Source: Arcobacter caeni (GTDB lineage: Bacteria > Campylobacterota > Campylobacteria > Campylobacterales > Arcobacteraceae). Taken from it: DNA of 64,000 nt. The notes below the pieces were generated by a model. It saw only the letters and a program-made list of their open reading frames with translations. It had not been told where the DNA came from and did not search any database. Position numbers and translations under genes: made by a program. This document shows, in pieces, positions 54,009-63,287 of the stretch. The number at the start of each line of letters is the position of its first letter. The first letter of the stretch is position 1. The stretch is taken from the NCBI RefSeq assembly GCF_003063245.1, contig NZ_MUXE01000003.1, positions 1-64,000 of the forward strand. The letters are read 5' to 3'.

Positions 54009-55079
54009 ATGAGATTCGTAATTACAAAGAATATCTTTGAAAATGTTGTAGCTTCAATGCAACCTTTTTTAGAAAAAAAAGATTCTAGTGCAATCACATC
54101 ACATATATATTTAGAAATCAATAATGCAAAACTAATCATAAAAGCAACTGATTATGAAATTGGATTAGAATCATACATTGATAATATAACTGATATGGTT
54201 GATGGAAAAGCAACAGTTAATGGTTCTAATTTATTAGGTATTATAAAAAGATTAAAAAATGAAGATATTATAATAGAAGCTTCAAATAATAATCTAGTTA
54301 TAAAACAAAATAAATCAACTTTTAAATTACCAACTTATGATGCAGATGAATTTCCATCTTTAAATAAATCAGAAAATTTAAAAGAATTATCAATTTCAAC
54401 TATTAATTTTATTAATTCTATTAGAAAAATTACTCCCGCAATTGATAATAATAATCCAAAATTTGAGTTAAATGGTGCATTATTAGATATTAAAAGTCAA
54501 AAAATAAATTTTGTTTCAACAGATACAAGAAGATTAGCAGTTTCTTTTTTACAAAATATTACAAATGAAGAAGCTCAATTTATTATTCCTAAAAAAGCAA
54601 TAATAGAAATTCAAAAACTATTTTTAGATGATGCAAAAATATCTTATGATGATACAAATCTTGTTATATCAAATGAAAATACAAAATTTTTTACAAAACT
54701 AATAAATGGAAAATTCCCAGATTATGAAAGAATTATTCCATCAACTTTAAAATATAACTTTCCATTACCAAAAAGTATGTTAGTTGAATCTATAAAATTA
54801 GTAACTTCTTTATTTTCAAATATTAAAATCACATTTAACTCAACATCAATTCTTTTTGAATCTCTTGATGAAGATAGTGAATCTAAAACTCAAATTGATA
54901 TTGATTTAAATATTGAAAAAGAGTTTTATTTAGCAGTAAATGCTAAATACTTGTTAGACTTTTTAAGTATGTCAAATAATGAAAAAATAAAAATTGGTTT
55001 TAATGAATCTAATTTACCATTTTTACTAGAAGATGATAAATTTTTTACTATTGTAATGCCAATAGTTTTAGAAAAATAA
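54009..55079 (+). CDS. dnaN: DNA polymerase III beta subunit (sliding clamp)
   Basis: DnaN forms the ring-shaped dimer that tethers polymerase III to DNA. The 356-residue protein has the three repeated clamp domains, with segments such as FELNGALLDIKSQKINFVST, TDTRRLAVSFL and NGKFPDYERIIP, and ends in the usual PIVLEK-like tail. TAGGAGA precedes the ATG at 54009. The gene lies between oriC2 and gyrB, 35 bases upstream of the latter, in the standard dnaA-dnaN-gyrB order. Confidence 0.96.
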   Translation: MRFVITKNIFENVVASMQPFLEKKDSSAITSHIYLEINNAKLIIKATDYEIGLESYIDNITDMVDGKATVNGSNLLGIIKRLKNEDIIIEASNNNLVIKQNKSTFKLPTYDADEFPSLNKSENLKELSISTINFINSIRKITPAIDNNNPKFELNGALLDIKSQKINFVSTDTRRLAVSFLQNITNEEAQFIIPKKAIIEIQKLFLDDAKISYDDTNLVISNENTKFFTKLINGKFPDYERIIPSTLKYNFPLPKSMLVESIKLVTSLFSNIKITFNSTSILFESLDEDSESKTQIDIDLNIEKEFYLAVNAKYLLDFLSMSNNEKIKIGFNESNLPFLLEDDKFFTIVMPIVLEK

Positions 55080-55093
55080 TAAACAAAAATTAA

Positions 55094-57436
<2,343 letters not shown>

Positions 57437-57451
57437 AAATTAATTATTTAG

Positions 57452-57489
57452 AATATAACAATAAAATATTTATTATTGTTATATTTTAT
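57452..57489 (+). terminator. AT-rich terminator of gyrB
   Basis: A perfect 13-bp stem, AATATAACAATAA (57452-57464) with TTATTGTTATATT (57473-57485), and an 8-base loop begin 15 bases after the gyrB stop and run into T residues. It is unusually poor in G and C for a terminator, but its length compensates. Confidence 0.65.
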
Positions 57490-57560
57490 ACAGTTTTTCC
57501 TCTATTTAAATAATAAATTAAGATATAATAATTCTATATATTATAGCTTTGGAGGAAAAA

Positions 57561-57878
57561 ATGAATTTATTAATTAAAAACATTGCTGAACTTTTAGATA
57601 TTGCTTTAAAAACTACTTCTTTTGATGAAATGTTACTCCTAAAAAATCATTCATCAATGTCAATTAGAAGAAACCTAGCTCGAAACTCAAACTTAAATCA
57701 AGAAATCATTGATTTTTTATTATACGATCCTGTTCAAAATGTCTCTTATATTGCTTCAATAAATCCAAATAACAAAAATTTTGAACGAACTTTTACTAAT
57801 TTAAGACCTTGTGTTTTATGTAATAAAAATCAAAGTGATTGTGATTTGTGCCAAGAAACAATGAGTCATAGTTTCTAA
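57561..57878 (+). CDS. Small LRV-repeat protein with a CxxC-x6-CxxC motif
   Basis: I start the gene at the ATG at 57561, which has GGAGG 5-8 bases upstream, giving 105 residues. Residues about 30-75 (SMSIRRNLARNSNLNQEIID, FLLYDPVQNVSYIASINPN) follow the leucine-rich-repeat-variant pattern x-V-R-x-x-L-A-x-N-x-x-x. The tail has CVLCNKNQSDCDLC, four cysteines spaced to hold zinc or an Fe-S cluster. LRV proteins of this type carry a cysteine cluster beside the repeats, so an Fe-S site is possible. TATAAT at 57524-57529 is its likely promoter. The function is unknown. Confidence 0.75.
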   Translation: MNLLIKNIAELLDIALKTTSFDEMLLLKNHSSMSIRRNLARNSNLNQEIIDFLLYDPVQNVSYIASINPNNKNFERTFTNLRPCVLCNKNQSDCDLCQETMSHSF

Positions 57879-57948
57879 ATAGTAACTCTTATAAGTCTTT
57901 TTTGGGTAAAATAGGCAAAAATTATATTTATAAAAGGTTATAAAAGTT

Positions 57949-58332
57949 ATGGAAATGAAATATGGTGAAAAAGAAATTAGAGAGTTTGATATTAATAAAG
58001 ATGAAAATTTTTGGCCAAATGAACATGATAAAAATTATATAATTGATATTGAATTACCTGAATTTATGGCAAAATGCCCAAGAAGTGGCTATCCAGATTT
58101 TGCAACAATAAAATTACAATATACTCCAAATAAAAGAGTAATAGAGTTAAAAGCTTTAAAAATTTATATAAATACATTTATGTTTAGAGAAGTTTCACAT
58201 GAAAATTCTATTAATGAAATTTTTGATACTTTATTTTCAAAATTAGAGCCAAAATGGATGAAAGTAATTGGAGATTTTAAACCAAGAGGAAATGTACATA
58301 CAGTTATTGAAATAGATAGTTCGAAATTTTAG
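57949..58332 (+). CDS. queF: NADPH-dependent 7-cyano-7-deazaguanine (preQ0) reductase
   Basis: QueF reduces the nitrile of preQ0 to preQ1 in queuosine biosynthesis. The active-site Cys is C43 in MAKCPRSGYPDFA, with the catalytic Asp D50 in YPDF. The QueF signature ELKALKIYINTFMFREVSHE (substrate Glu in the first residues) follows at about residues 68-87. At 127 residues it is the short, unimodular type. The ATG at 57949 is adopted; the ATG at 57955 would also work. I see no preQ1 riboswitch in the 70 bases upstream. The next gene follows 10 bases later. Confidence 0.95.
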   Translation: MEMKYGEKEIREFDINKDENFWPNEHDKNYIIDIELPEFMAKCPRSGYPDFATIKLQYTPNKRVIELKALKIYINTFMFREVSHENSINEIFDTLFSKLEPKWMKVIGDFKPRGNVHTVIEIDSSKF

Positions 58333-58342
58333 GACTTAAACC

Positions 58343-58963
58343 TTGGAAAGATTAGTTACAACTTCACAAGCAGCTGAAATATTGGGCTTATCTTTACAAG
58401 GAATACATTATAGAATTAAGAAAGAACAATTAAAATCTATTAAAAAAGATGGAAAAACTTTTGTTTATATTAATGATGATGAAAAAGTGGAAAATACTCA
58501 AACTCAATCAAAAGTTAAATTATCTACATCACAATCTACTTTTGATGCCGTGCAAGCTGTTTTAGATGTTAAAAATGAACAAATTGACTTATTAAAAAAA
58601 TCTATGAAATGGATGAAAAAACAGTACATTTCAGAAATTTTTAGATTAGAAAAAAATCAAAAAAGAATAATTGAAGTTTTTAATTCAGAAATAAAACTTT
58701 TACAAAGCGCATTTAATGAAATGCGTTCTATTTATAAACCACAAATTGAATCTAATTTAAAAAATCAAAAAAAAGAAGATATTGTTAATGATTTTATTAC
58801 AGTAAAAGATTTTTTTGTTTTGATGAAAAGATATAATAAAACTGAACAAGAGATAAAATCAATGATTTTTAATGGAATAAAAGTTAATGATAAAAGATTT
58901 ATTTATAATAAAGTTGAAAAAAAGTTGTTGATTTTGAATTCTGATTTTTTAGATTTAATTTAA
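58343..58963 (+). CDS. MerR-like helix-turn-helix protein with a long coiled coil
   Basis: A 206-residue protein. Residues 1-45 form an excisionase/MerR-like helix-turn-helix (VTTSQAAEILGLSLQGIHYR, then LKSIKKDGKTFVYIND). Residues about 70-150 form a coiled coil rich in Lys, Glu and Met (LLKKSMKWMKKQYISEIFRL). A C-terminal part with DFFVLMKRYNKTEQEIKSMI follows. The start is TTG at 58343, 10 bases after queF, so it may be cotranscribed. The function is unknown; such architecture could serve in DNA organisation or as a transcriptional regulator. Confidence 0.75.
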   Translation: MERLVTTSQAAEILGLSLQGIHYRIKKEQLKSIKKDGKTFVYINDDEKVENTQTQSKVKLSTSQSTFDAVQAVLDVKNEQIDLLKKSMKWMKKQYISEIFRLEKNQKRIIEVFNSEIKLLQSAFNEMRSIYKPQIESNLKNQKKEDIVNDFITVKDFFVLMKRYNKTEQEIKSMIFNGIKVNDKRFIYNKVEKKLLILNSDFLDLI

Positions 58964-58972
58964 AAATTGAGC

Positions 58973-58998
58973 AAAAAAAAAGAGTACCTAAGTACTCT
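58973..58998 (-). terminator. Terminator of the SRP RNA gene
   Basis: AGAGTAC (58981-58987) and GTACTCT (58992-58998) form a perfect 7-bp stem with a 4-base loop. On the minus strand a U-run follows (A-run 58973-58980), directly after the SRP RNA. It lies just beyond the plus-strand HTH gene stop at 58963. Confidence 0.85.
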
Positions 58999-59000
58999 TC

Positions 59001-59090
59001 TCCAGATACCCAAACACACCATTAAATGAAGTGCCTTGCTATGTTCCCATCCTGGGGCATTGCCTCAAATAACAATTGTAAAGGTCTAAA
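59001..59090 (-). ncRNA. ffs: Signal recognition particle RNA (small bacterial 4.5S type)
   Basis: On the minus strand this stretch contains the SRP domain IV hairpin: CCAGG, then AUG closed by a GGAA tetraloop and CAU, then AGCAAGG (plus-strand 59034-59055). The asymmetric loop with CAGG on the 5' side and AGCA on the 3' side, and the GGAA loop, is the Ffh-binding signature. Flanking segments (TTGAGGCAATGCC and GGCACTTCATTTAA) extend the helix. The RNA ends just before a strong terminator. A TATAAT on the minus strand at 59145-59150 is the likely promoter. Exact 5' and 3' ends are estimates. Confidence 0.88.
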
Positions 59091-59150
59091 GAAGAGCATT
59101 CAAAATATTTGAAATATTCTCAATGCTTCTCTTTTAAGTTTGGAATTATA
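59091..59150 (-). promoter_or_regulatory. SRP RNA promoter and 5' leader hairpin
   Basis: The minus-strand TATAAT is at 59145-59150. Between it and the SRP RNA core, 59091-59131 forms an imperfect long hairpin: GAAGAGCATT with AATGCTTCT, and an inner AATATTT/AAATATT. If transcription starts near 59138, this hairpin would sit at the 5' end of a precursor RNA and would have to be removed during maturation. Confidence 0.45.
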
Positions 59151-59187
59151 TCTTAAAAATCTTTATATTATGCTTTGAAAGAATAAA

Positions 59188-59595
59188 ATGATTTATTTAG
59201 TACTATTTACTACGGCTTTTATATCAGCAACTTTATTTCCACTTGGAAGTGAAGCTTTATTGATTTATGATATTTTTGCTGGTTATAATATATATTTATT
59301 ACTATTTTTTGCAACTTTAGGAAATAGTTTAGGTTCAGTTGTAAACTATTATTTGGGTTTAAAAGGTGAAGAATATTTAATAAATAAAAAACTTTTGAGT
59401 GAAAAACTTATTTTAAAATCTAAAAATTATTTTGATAAATATGGTGGATTTTGTCTTCTTTTTTCTTGGCTTCCAATAATTGGTGATCCAATTACTTTTA
59501 TTGCAGGAACTTTAAAATATGATTTTAAAAAGTTTTTGATTTTAGTAATAATTGCAAAATTCTCAAGATATTTATTTTTAGTTTGGGTAATTTAG
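59188..59595 (+). CDS. DedA/YqaA-family membrane protein
   Basis: A 135-residue membrane protein of the VTT/DedA-like YqaA type. It has the re-entrant-loop motifs FISATLFPLGSEALLIYD (about residues 11-28) and ATLGNSLGSVVNYYLGLKGE (about 43-62), and FSWLPIIGDPITFIAGTLKY near residue 92, with three to four membrane helices. DedA-type proteins support membrane lipid scrambling and proton homeostasis; the exact role of this small form is not known. No good ribosome-binding site beyond GAAAG precedes the ATG at 59188. Confidence 0.85.
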   Translation: MIYLVLFTTAFISATLFPLGSEALLIYDIFAGYNIYLLLFFATLGNSLGSVVNYYLGLKGEEYLINKKLLSEKLILKSKNYFDKYGGFCLLFSWLPIIGDPITFIAGTLKYDFKKFLILVIIAKFSRYLFLVWVI

Positions 59596-59693
59596 TTTAC
59601 AAATATTAAATTAAATAATTTTTTTAAGATATATTATTTTATTTTTTATTAATGTCAAATAAATTTTATTTTATTAAAAAAAGTTTTTTAAAT

Positions 59694-59725
59694 ATCGCTA
59701 TATATGTACTTATATATACAACGAT
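59694..59725 (+). promoter_or_regulatory. ModE-like operator upstream of the molbindin gene
   Basis: ATCG at 59694-59697 and CGAT at 59722-59725 bound an AT-rich imperfect palindrome. The left half reads ATCGCTATATA and the right half, on the minus strand, ATCGTTGTATATA. This resembles the ModE box of proteobacteria (CGNTATAT arms around a spacer), and the downstream gene is a molybdate-binding protein. It lies about 88 bases before the ATG. The rest of the 217-base gap is plain AT-rich sequence. No modE gene is in the window. Confidence 0.6.
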
Positions 59726-59812
59726 ATAAAAATATATTTTTTAATTAAGCCATAATTTATAATAATAAGCCTAAAATCTGTGAATAAAATAACTAAATTA
59801 AAAGGAAATATT

Positions 59813-60226
59813 ATGAAAACAAGTGCTAGAAATGAATTAACTGGGAAAATTACAAATATACTTGATGGTGCTGTAATGAGTGAAGTGAAAATCACTGTTT
59901 CTGCTGATGTAACAGTTAGTGCAACAGTAACTAAAGAAGGAATTCACTCTTTAGGAGCTAAGGTAAATGATAACATAACTGCAATCATTAAAGCATCTTC
60001 AATTATCATTACAAAAAATTTAGTAAAAACAACTGCTAGAAATGTATTAAAAGGAAAAGTAGTTGAACTTACAAAAGGTGCTGTAAACAGTGAAGTAAAA
60101 CTTTCTATTGGAACAGGTGTTATTTCTGCAATTATCACAAATGATGCTGTTGAAGATTTAAATATCAAAGTAGCAGAAGAAGCTTATGCTATTTTTAAAG
60201 CTTCAAGTGTAATCTTAATCGCTTAA
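59813..60226 (+). CDS. Molybdate-binding molbindin with two Mop domains
   Basis: A 137-residue cytoplasmic molybdate-binding protein made of two Mop (TOBE-like) domains. Each begins with a near-identical motif, TSARNELTGKITNILDGAVM (residues 2-21) and TARNVLKGKVVELTKGAVNS (about 72-91), followed by SEVK and ending in IKASSII or FKASSVI. Mop proteins oligomerise and store molybdate or tungstate. The ATG at 59813 has AAAAGGAAA 5-9 bases upstream; an earlier in-frame start is less likely. It converges on the molybdate transport operon, and a ModE-like site lies upstream. Confidence 0.92.
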   Translation: MKTSARNELTGKITNILDGAVMSEVKITVSADVTVSATVTKEGIHSLGAKVNDNITAIIKASSIIITKNLVKTTARNVLKGKVVELTKGAVNSEVKLSIGTGVISAIITNDAVEDLNIKVAEEAYAIFKASSVILIA

Positions 60227-60236
60227 TAAATGTAGG

Positions 60237-60260
60237 AAATATAGGGTTTTCCCTATATTT
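60237..60260. terminator. Bidirectional terminator between molbindin and modD
   Basis: AAATATAGGG (60237-60246) and CCCTATATTT (60251-60260) form a perfect 10-bp stem with a TTTT loop, 10 bases after the molbindin stop and overlapping the modD stop. T-runs are short on both sides, so efficiency is uncertain. Confidence 0.65.
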
Positions 60261-61104
60261 AAATAAGCTTTAATTTACTACTAATATCCGCCATTCCACA
60301 GTTATACACAGAACTTGTAACAATTCCATCTACACCTTTTTTAACATATTCTTCAACATTTGAAAGATTTATTCCACCAGCTGCTGTTATTTTTATATTT
60401 GGGAAGTTTTGATTTTTGTAATTTACAACTTTTTCTAACTCTTCTAAATTTATTTTATCAAGTTGAATTACATCAACTGCATATTTCATTAGATTTTTAC
60501 TATCTTCAAAAGTATAACTTTCTACATTTAGTTTTTTTTCTGGAATTTTTGTTTTTATTCTTTTTAAATCTTCGTAAAATTCTTCATTGTTTTTATATAA
60601 AATTCTATGTCCATCAAAAAATAAAATTGTTTCTGATAAATTTAATCTATGAATTGTTGCACCACCACAAATTGTGGCTTTTATACAAAATCTTTTTGAA
60701 AAAGGAAAAGTTTTTCTTGTAGTTAGGAGTTCGCAAGATGGATTTATTTTCTCTATTTTTTCCTTCATTTGATCAGCATAAGTGCTTATTTTACAGCTAT
60801 ATTCCAAAAGAACTTGAGTTAATCTCCATGCTTTGTGAACATCTTCATAAAGCCCTGAAAACTTTAAAATAGTGTTTCCTTTTTCAACTTTATTTTTACT
60901 TTTTATAAAAAACTCAACTTTACAATCTAAAAGTTCAGCAATTTTTGCAGCTTCTTCACTACATGAAACAATAATATCTTCTCTTGTAAAAACTTCAATT
61001 TGAGCTTTTGCATTATTACAATTTTGTAAACTGGTGGTTAAATCAAAATATGGTAAATCATCTTGTATATATTTTTCTAATTCGCTTATTGATAAATTAA
61101 ACAT
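60259..61104 (-). CDS. modD: ModD protein (nicotinate-nucleotide pyrophosphorylase homologue)
   Basis: A 281-residue protein of the quinolinate phosphoribosyltransferase fold encoded in molybdate operons. The N-terminus has IQDDLPYFDLTTSLQ. TTRKTFPFSKRFCIKATICG (near residue 130) matches the phosphate-binding segment of NadC, where R-K-T-x-P is conserved, and ITAAGGINLSNVEEYVKKGV is near the C-terminus. The reaction of ModD is unknown; its place in the operon is the main clue. I prefer the ATG at 61104 (MFNLSI), 8 bases inside the modB stop overlap. An ATG at 61119 is the longer alternative. Confidence 0.88.
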   Translation of the reverse strand: MFNLSISELEKYIQDDLPYFDLTTSLQNCNNAKAQIEVFTREDIIVSCSEEAAKIAELLDCKVEFFIKSKNKVEKGNTILKFSGLYEDVHKAWRLTQVLLEYSCKISTYADQMKEKIEKINPSCELLTTRKTFPFSKRFCIKATICGGATIHRLNLSETILFFDGHRILYKNNEEFYEDLKRIKTKIPEKKLNVESYTFEDSKNLMKYAVDVIQLDKINLEELEKVVNYKNQNFPNIKITAAGGINLSNVEEYVKKGVDGIVTSSVYNCGMADISSKLKLI

Positions 61105-61765
61105 TTTTTCTCTTTTCAAAAAAATTTAGTGCTATAAAAAACAGCACAGAAATAAAGACTAGAATTCCACTTAAAATCATAGCTAGATTGTAATCTCCAT
61201 CAAATACAGCATTATAAATCGCCAATGAAATGGTATCCGTTTTACCTATAATATTTCCTCCAAGCATCAAAGTGATTCCAACTTCTCCTAAAGCTCTAGC
61301 AGTTGAAATCAAAAGTGCAACTATCAAAGTATTTTTTATATTAGGAAGAACAACAAAAATAAAAGTTTTTATTTCACTTTTCCCACTAATATATGAAGCC
61401 TCTTTTATCGCACTTGGAAAAAGTTCGATACTAGCTTGTAAGGGTTTTACCATTAAAGGAAGTCCTGCTATAAATGCAGCAATTACAATTCCACTAAAAC
61501 TAAAAATTAAAGATATATCAAATTCATAAAAGAATTTCCCAATAAAACCATTTCTTCCTAAAATTAAAAGTAGAAAAAATCCCACAGCAATGGGAGGAAA
61601 AATTAAAGGTAAAGTTACAATGGTATTAAGTAACCATTTGAATTTTAGATTTTTTTTAGCAAGTAAATAAGCTATTGGAATACCAATAAATATAAATAAA
61701 ATAGCACTTACACTAATCGTTTTTAAACTCAATAAAAAAGGAGTTGAAATAAGTGCTAAATCCAT
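61097..61765 (-). CDS. modB: Molybdate ABC transporter permease
   Basis: A 222-residue permease with about five membrane helices. The EAA loop that contacts the ATPase is visible as ARALGEVGITLMLGGNIIGK (about residues 160-179), a form typical of ModB/CysT-type permeases. It lies 5 bases downstream of modA and overlaps modD by 8 bases. The N-terminal STPFLLSLKTISVSAILFIF is the first helix. Confidence 0.92.
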   Translation of the reverse strand: MDLALISTPFLLSLKTISVSAILFIFIGIPIAYLLAKKNLKFKWLLNTIVTLPLIFPPIAVGFFLLLILGRNGFIGKFFYEFDISLIFSFSGIVIAAFIAGLPLMVKPLQASIELFPSAIKEASYISGKSEIKTFIFVVLPNIKNTLIVALLISTARALGEVGITLMLGGNIIGKTDTISLAIYNAVFDGDYNLAMILSGILVFISVLFFIALNFFEKRKNV

Positions 61766-61770
61766 ATTAA

Positions 61771-62478
61771 TTATAAACCGTATTTCTCAAAAATCTCTTT
61801 TGCAGTTTTTGATGTTAGGAATGTTGCAAATTTTTCACACTCTTTTGTATTACAACTTTCTAGTTTTCCAACAACTATTTCAATAGGTGTATAATATTTT
61901 TTATCAACTTTTATAAAACCACCAATATTATCTTTGTTTGCAATAGCTTCACTTAAATTTACAAAACCTGCATCCACTTCATTTGTTAAAATATAAGTCA
62001 TAGCTTGAGGAACAGTTGATACAACTATTAATTTTTCTTTTACTTTTTCTTCCAAATTTGCATTTTTTAGAAATTGCGTTCCTGCTATTCCATAGATTGC
62101 TTTTTCAGAATCTGGTATTGTTATTTTTTTGATATTTTCTTTTGTTAAATCATTTATTGAAGTTAAACTTTTGTCTTTTGGATAAACAATTACCAATTCA
62201 CCATGACCTAAAGTTATGAAATCTTTAAATGTTAAACCACTTTTCTCTACTAAAAAGTTTTTATCCCCAATAATTAAAGCAATATCTGTTTGTGTAGCTT
62301 GTGTGCTTACTTGTTTTAGATGTCCAAATATTGCTTCAACTTTTTCCCCATTTTTTTCATACTCTTTGATTACTTCCATTAAAGGTTTTTTATAACCAGC
62401 ACCTGCTGCAATTTTTAAATCACTTGCACTTAAAACTAAACTTGTAGCTATTAAAGCTAATAATAATTTTCTTAACAT
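61771..62478 (-). CDS. modA: Molybdate-binding periplasmic protein
   Basis: The binding protein of the transporter. I choose the ATG at 62478 (GGGAGAAA just upstream), giving 235 residues with a clear signal peptide (MLRKLLLALIATSLVLSASD). The mature protein starts LKIAAGAGYKKPLMEVIKEY, which corresponds to the usual ModA start, although the canonical A-A-A-S-L pattern is changed to A-A-G-A-G. That suggests an altered ligand loop, perhaps favouring tungstate or another oxyanion. Its start overlaps the end of the methyltransferase gene by 7 bases. Confidence 0.88.
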   Translation of the reverse strand: MLRKLLLALIATSLVLSASDLKIAAGAGYKKPLMEVIKEYEKNGEKVEAIFGHLKQVSTQATQTDIALIIGDKNFLVEKSGLTFKDFITLGHGELVIVYPKDKSLTSINDLTKENIKKITIPDSEKAIYGIAGTQFLKNANLEEKVKEKLIVVSTVPQAMTYILTNEVDAGFVNLSEAIANKDNIGGFIKVDKKYYTPIEIVVGKLESCNTKECEKFATFLTSKTAKEIFEKYGL

Positions 62479-63278
62479 TTTTTCTCCCATGAAATTAATG
62501 CCCATTTTATGTAATTGGGCGTTTTTATATATTTATATGTTGTTTCAAAATAGTTTTCCAATACAAGTTTCTCTTCATTTGAAAGTTCACCTAAACTCCA
62601 ACTAACTCTTTGTATAAACTCTTCTTTATTTGAATTTTCAAATTTTGTATTTTCACTTAAAATAAAATCAACTTTTGCAAATATTCCCATACTATGCAAA
62701 ACATTTACTAAATAAATATAATCAGGTCTTGGATAAATTTCTCTTTCTAGTTGATTTAGAATCTGTGTATCTATAAAACTTCCTCCAACCTTTGTAGTTA
62801 GGTAAACTCTTTTATTTGCTTTTGAGTTTAGTTTTATAAGTGCATCTTTTATATCTTTTACTTCCATTGACCTTGAAGCTACGACAATATCTGCTTTTGG
62901 TACATCATCCCAATTATCATCCCAAGATTTATGAATAGTGCTTATATTATTGATATTATTTAATTTACAATTATCTTCAACACAAGTTAACATTCCTTTT
63001 GAATAATCTAATGCATAAATTTTTGATAATTTTGAAGAAATAGCTAAAGATATGTTTCCAGGTCCACAACCAACATCTAAAATAGATGAGGCATTTGTTG
63101 TATCAATTTTATCAATAAAAGTTTTTGTATAAATACTTTTATGAACATTTATATTCATACTATTTGCTCTTTTATCCCAATCTTGACTACTTTTACTTTT
63201 AAAAGTTGAACTTTTCATTTGTTTTTTATAAAGTTCTGCAAAATCTAAAGCGTCTAAATTTGTTTGAATTAATCCCAT
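62472..63278 (-). CDS. Class I SAM-dependent methyltransferase in the molybdate operon
   Basis: A 268-residue soluble methyltransferase. SAM motif I is SILDVGCGPGNISLAI (about residues 64-79), the acidic motif II is IYALDYSKGML, and motif post-I is ADIVVASRSMEVKD (about 127). The C-terminal 90 residues are helical and specific to this protein. The gene sits between the ATPase and modA, 9 bases after the ATPase and overlapping modA, so it is a full operon member. Methyltransferases are not standard transporter parts; the substrate might be a thiol, a metalloid or a cofactor intermediate (speculative). Confidence 0.88.
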   Translation of the reverse strand: MGLIQTNLDALDFAELYKKQMKSSTFKSKSSQDWDKRANSMNINVHKSIYTKTFIDKIDTTNASSILDVGCGPGNISLAISSKLSKIYALDYSKGMLTCVEDNCKLNNINNISTIHKSWDDNWDDVPKADIVVASRSMEVKDIKDALIKLNSKANKRVYLTTKVGGSFIDTQILNQLEREIYPRPDYIYLVNVLHSMGIFAKVDFILSENTKFENSNKEEFIQRVSWSLGELSNEEKLVLENYFETTYKYIKTPNYIKWALISWEKKC

Positions 63279-63287
63279 AATTTTCCT

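Noticed and set aside
57879-57948. A preQ1 riboswitch ahead of queF.
   Set aside because: The 70-base gap is plain AT-rich sequence without the C-rich loop and A-rich tail of preQ1 aptamers.
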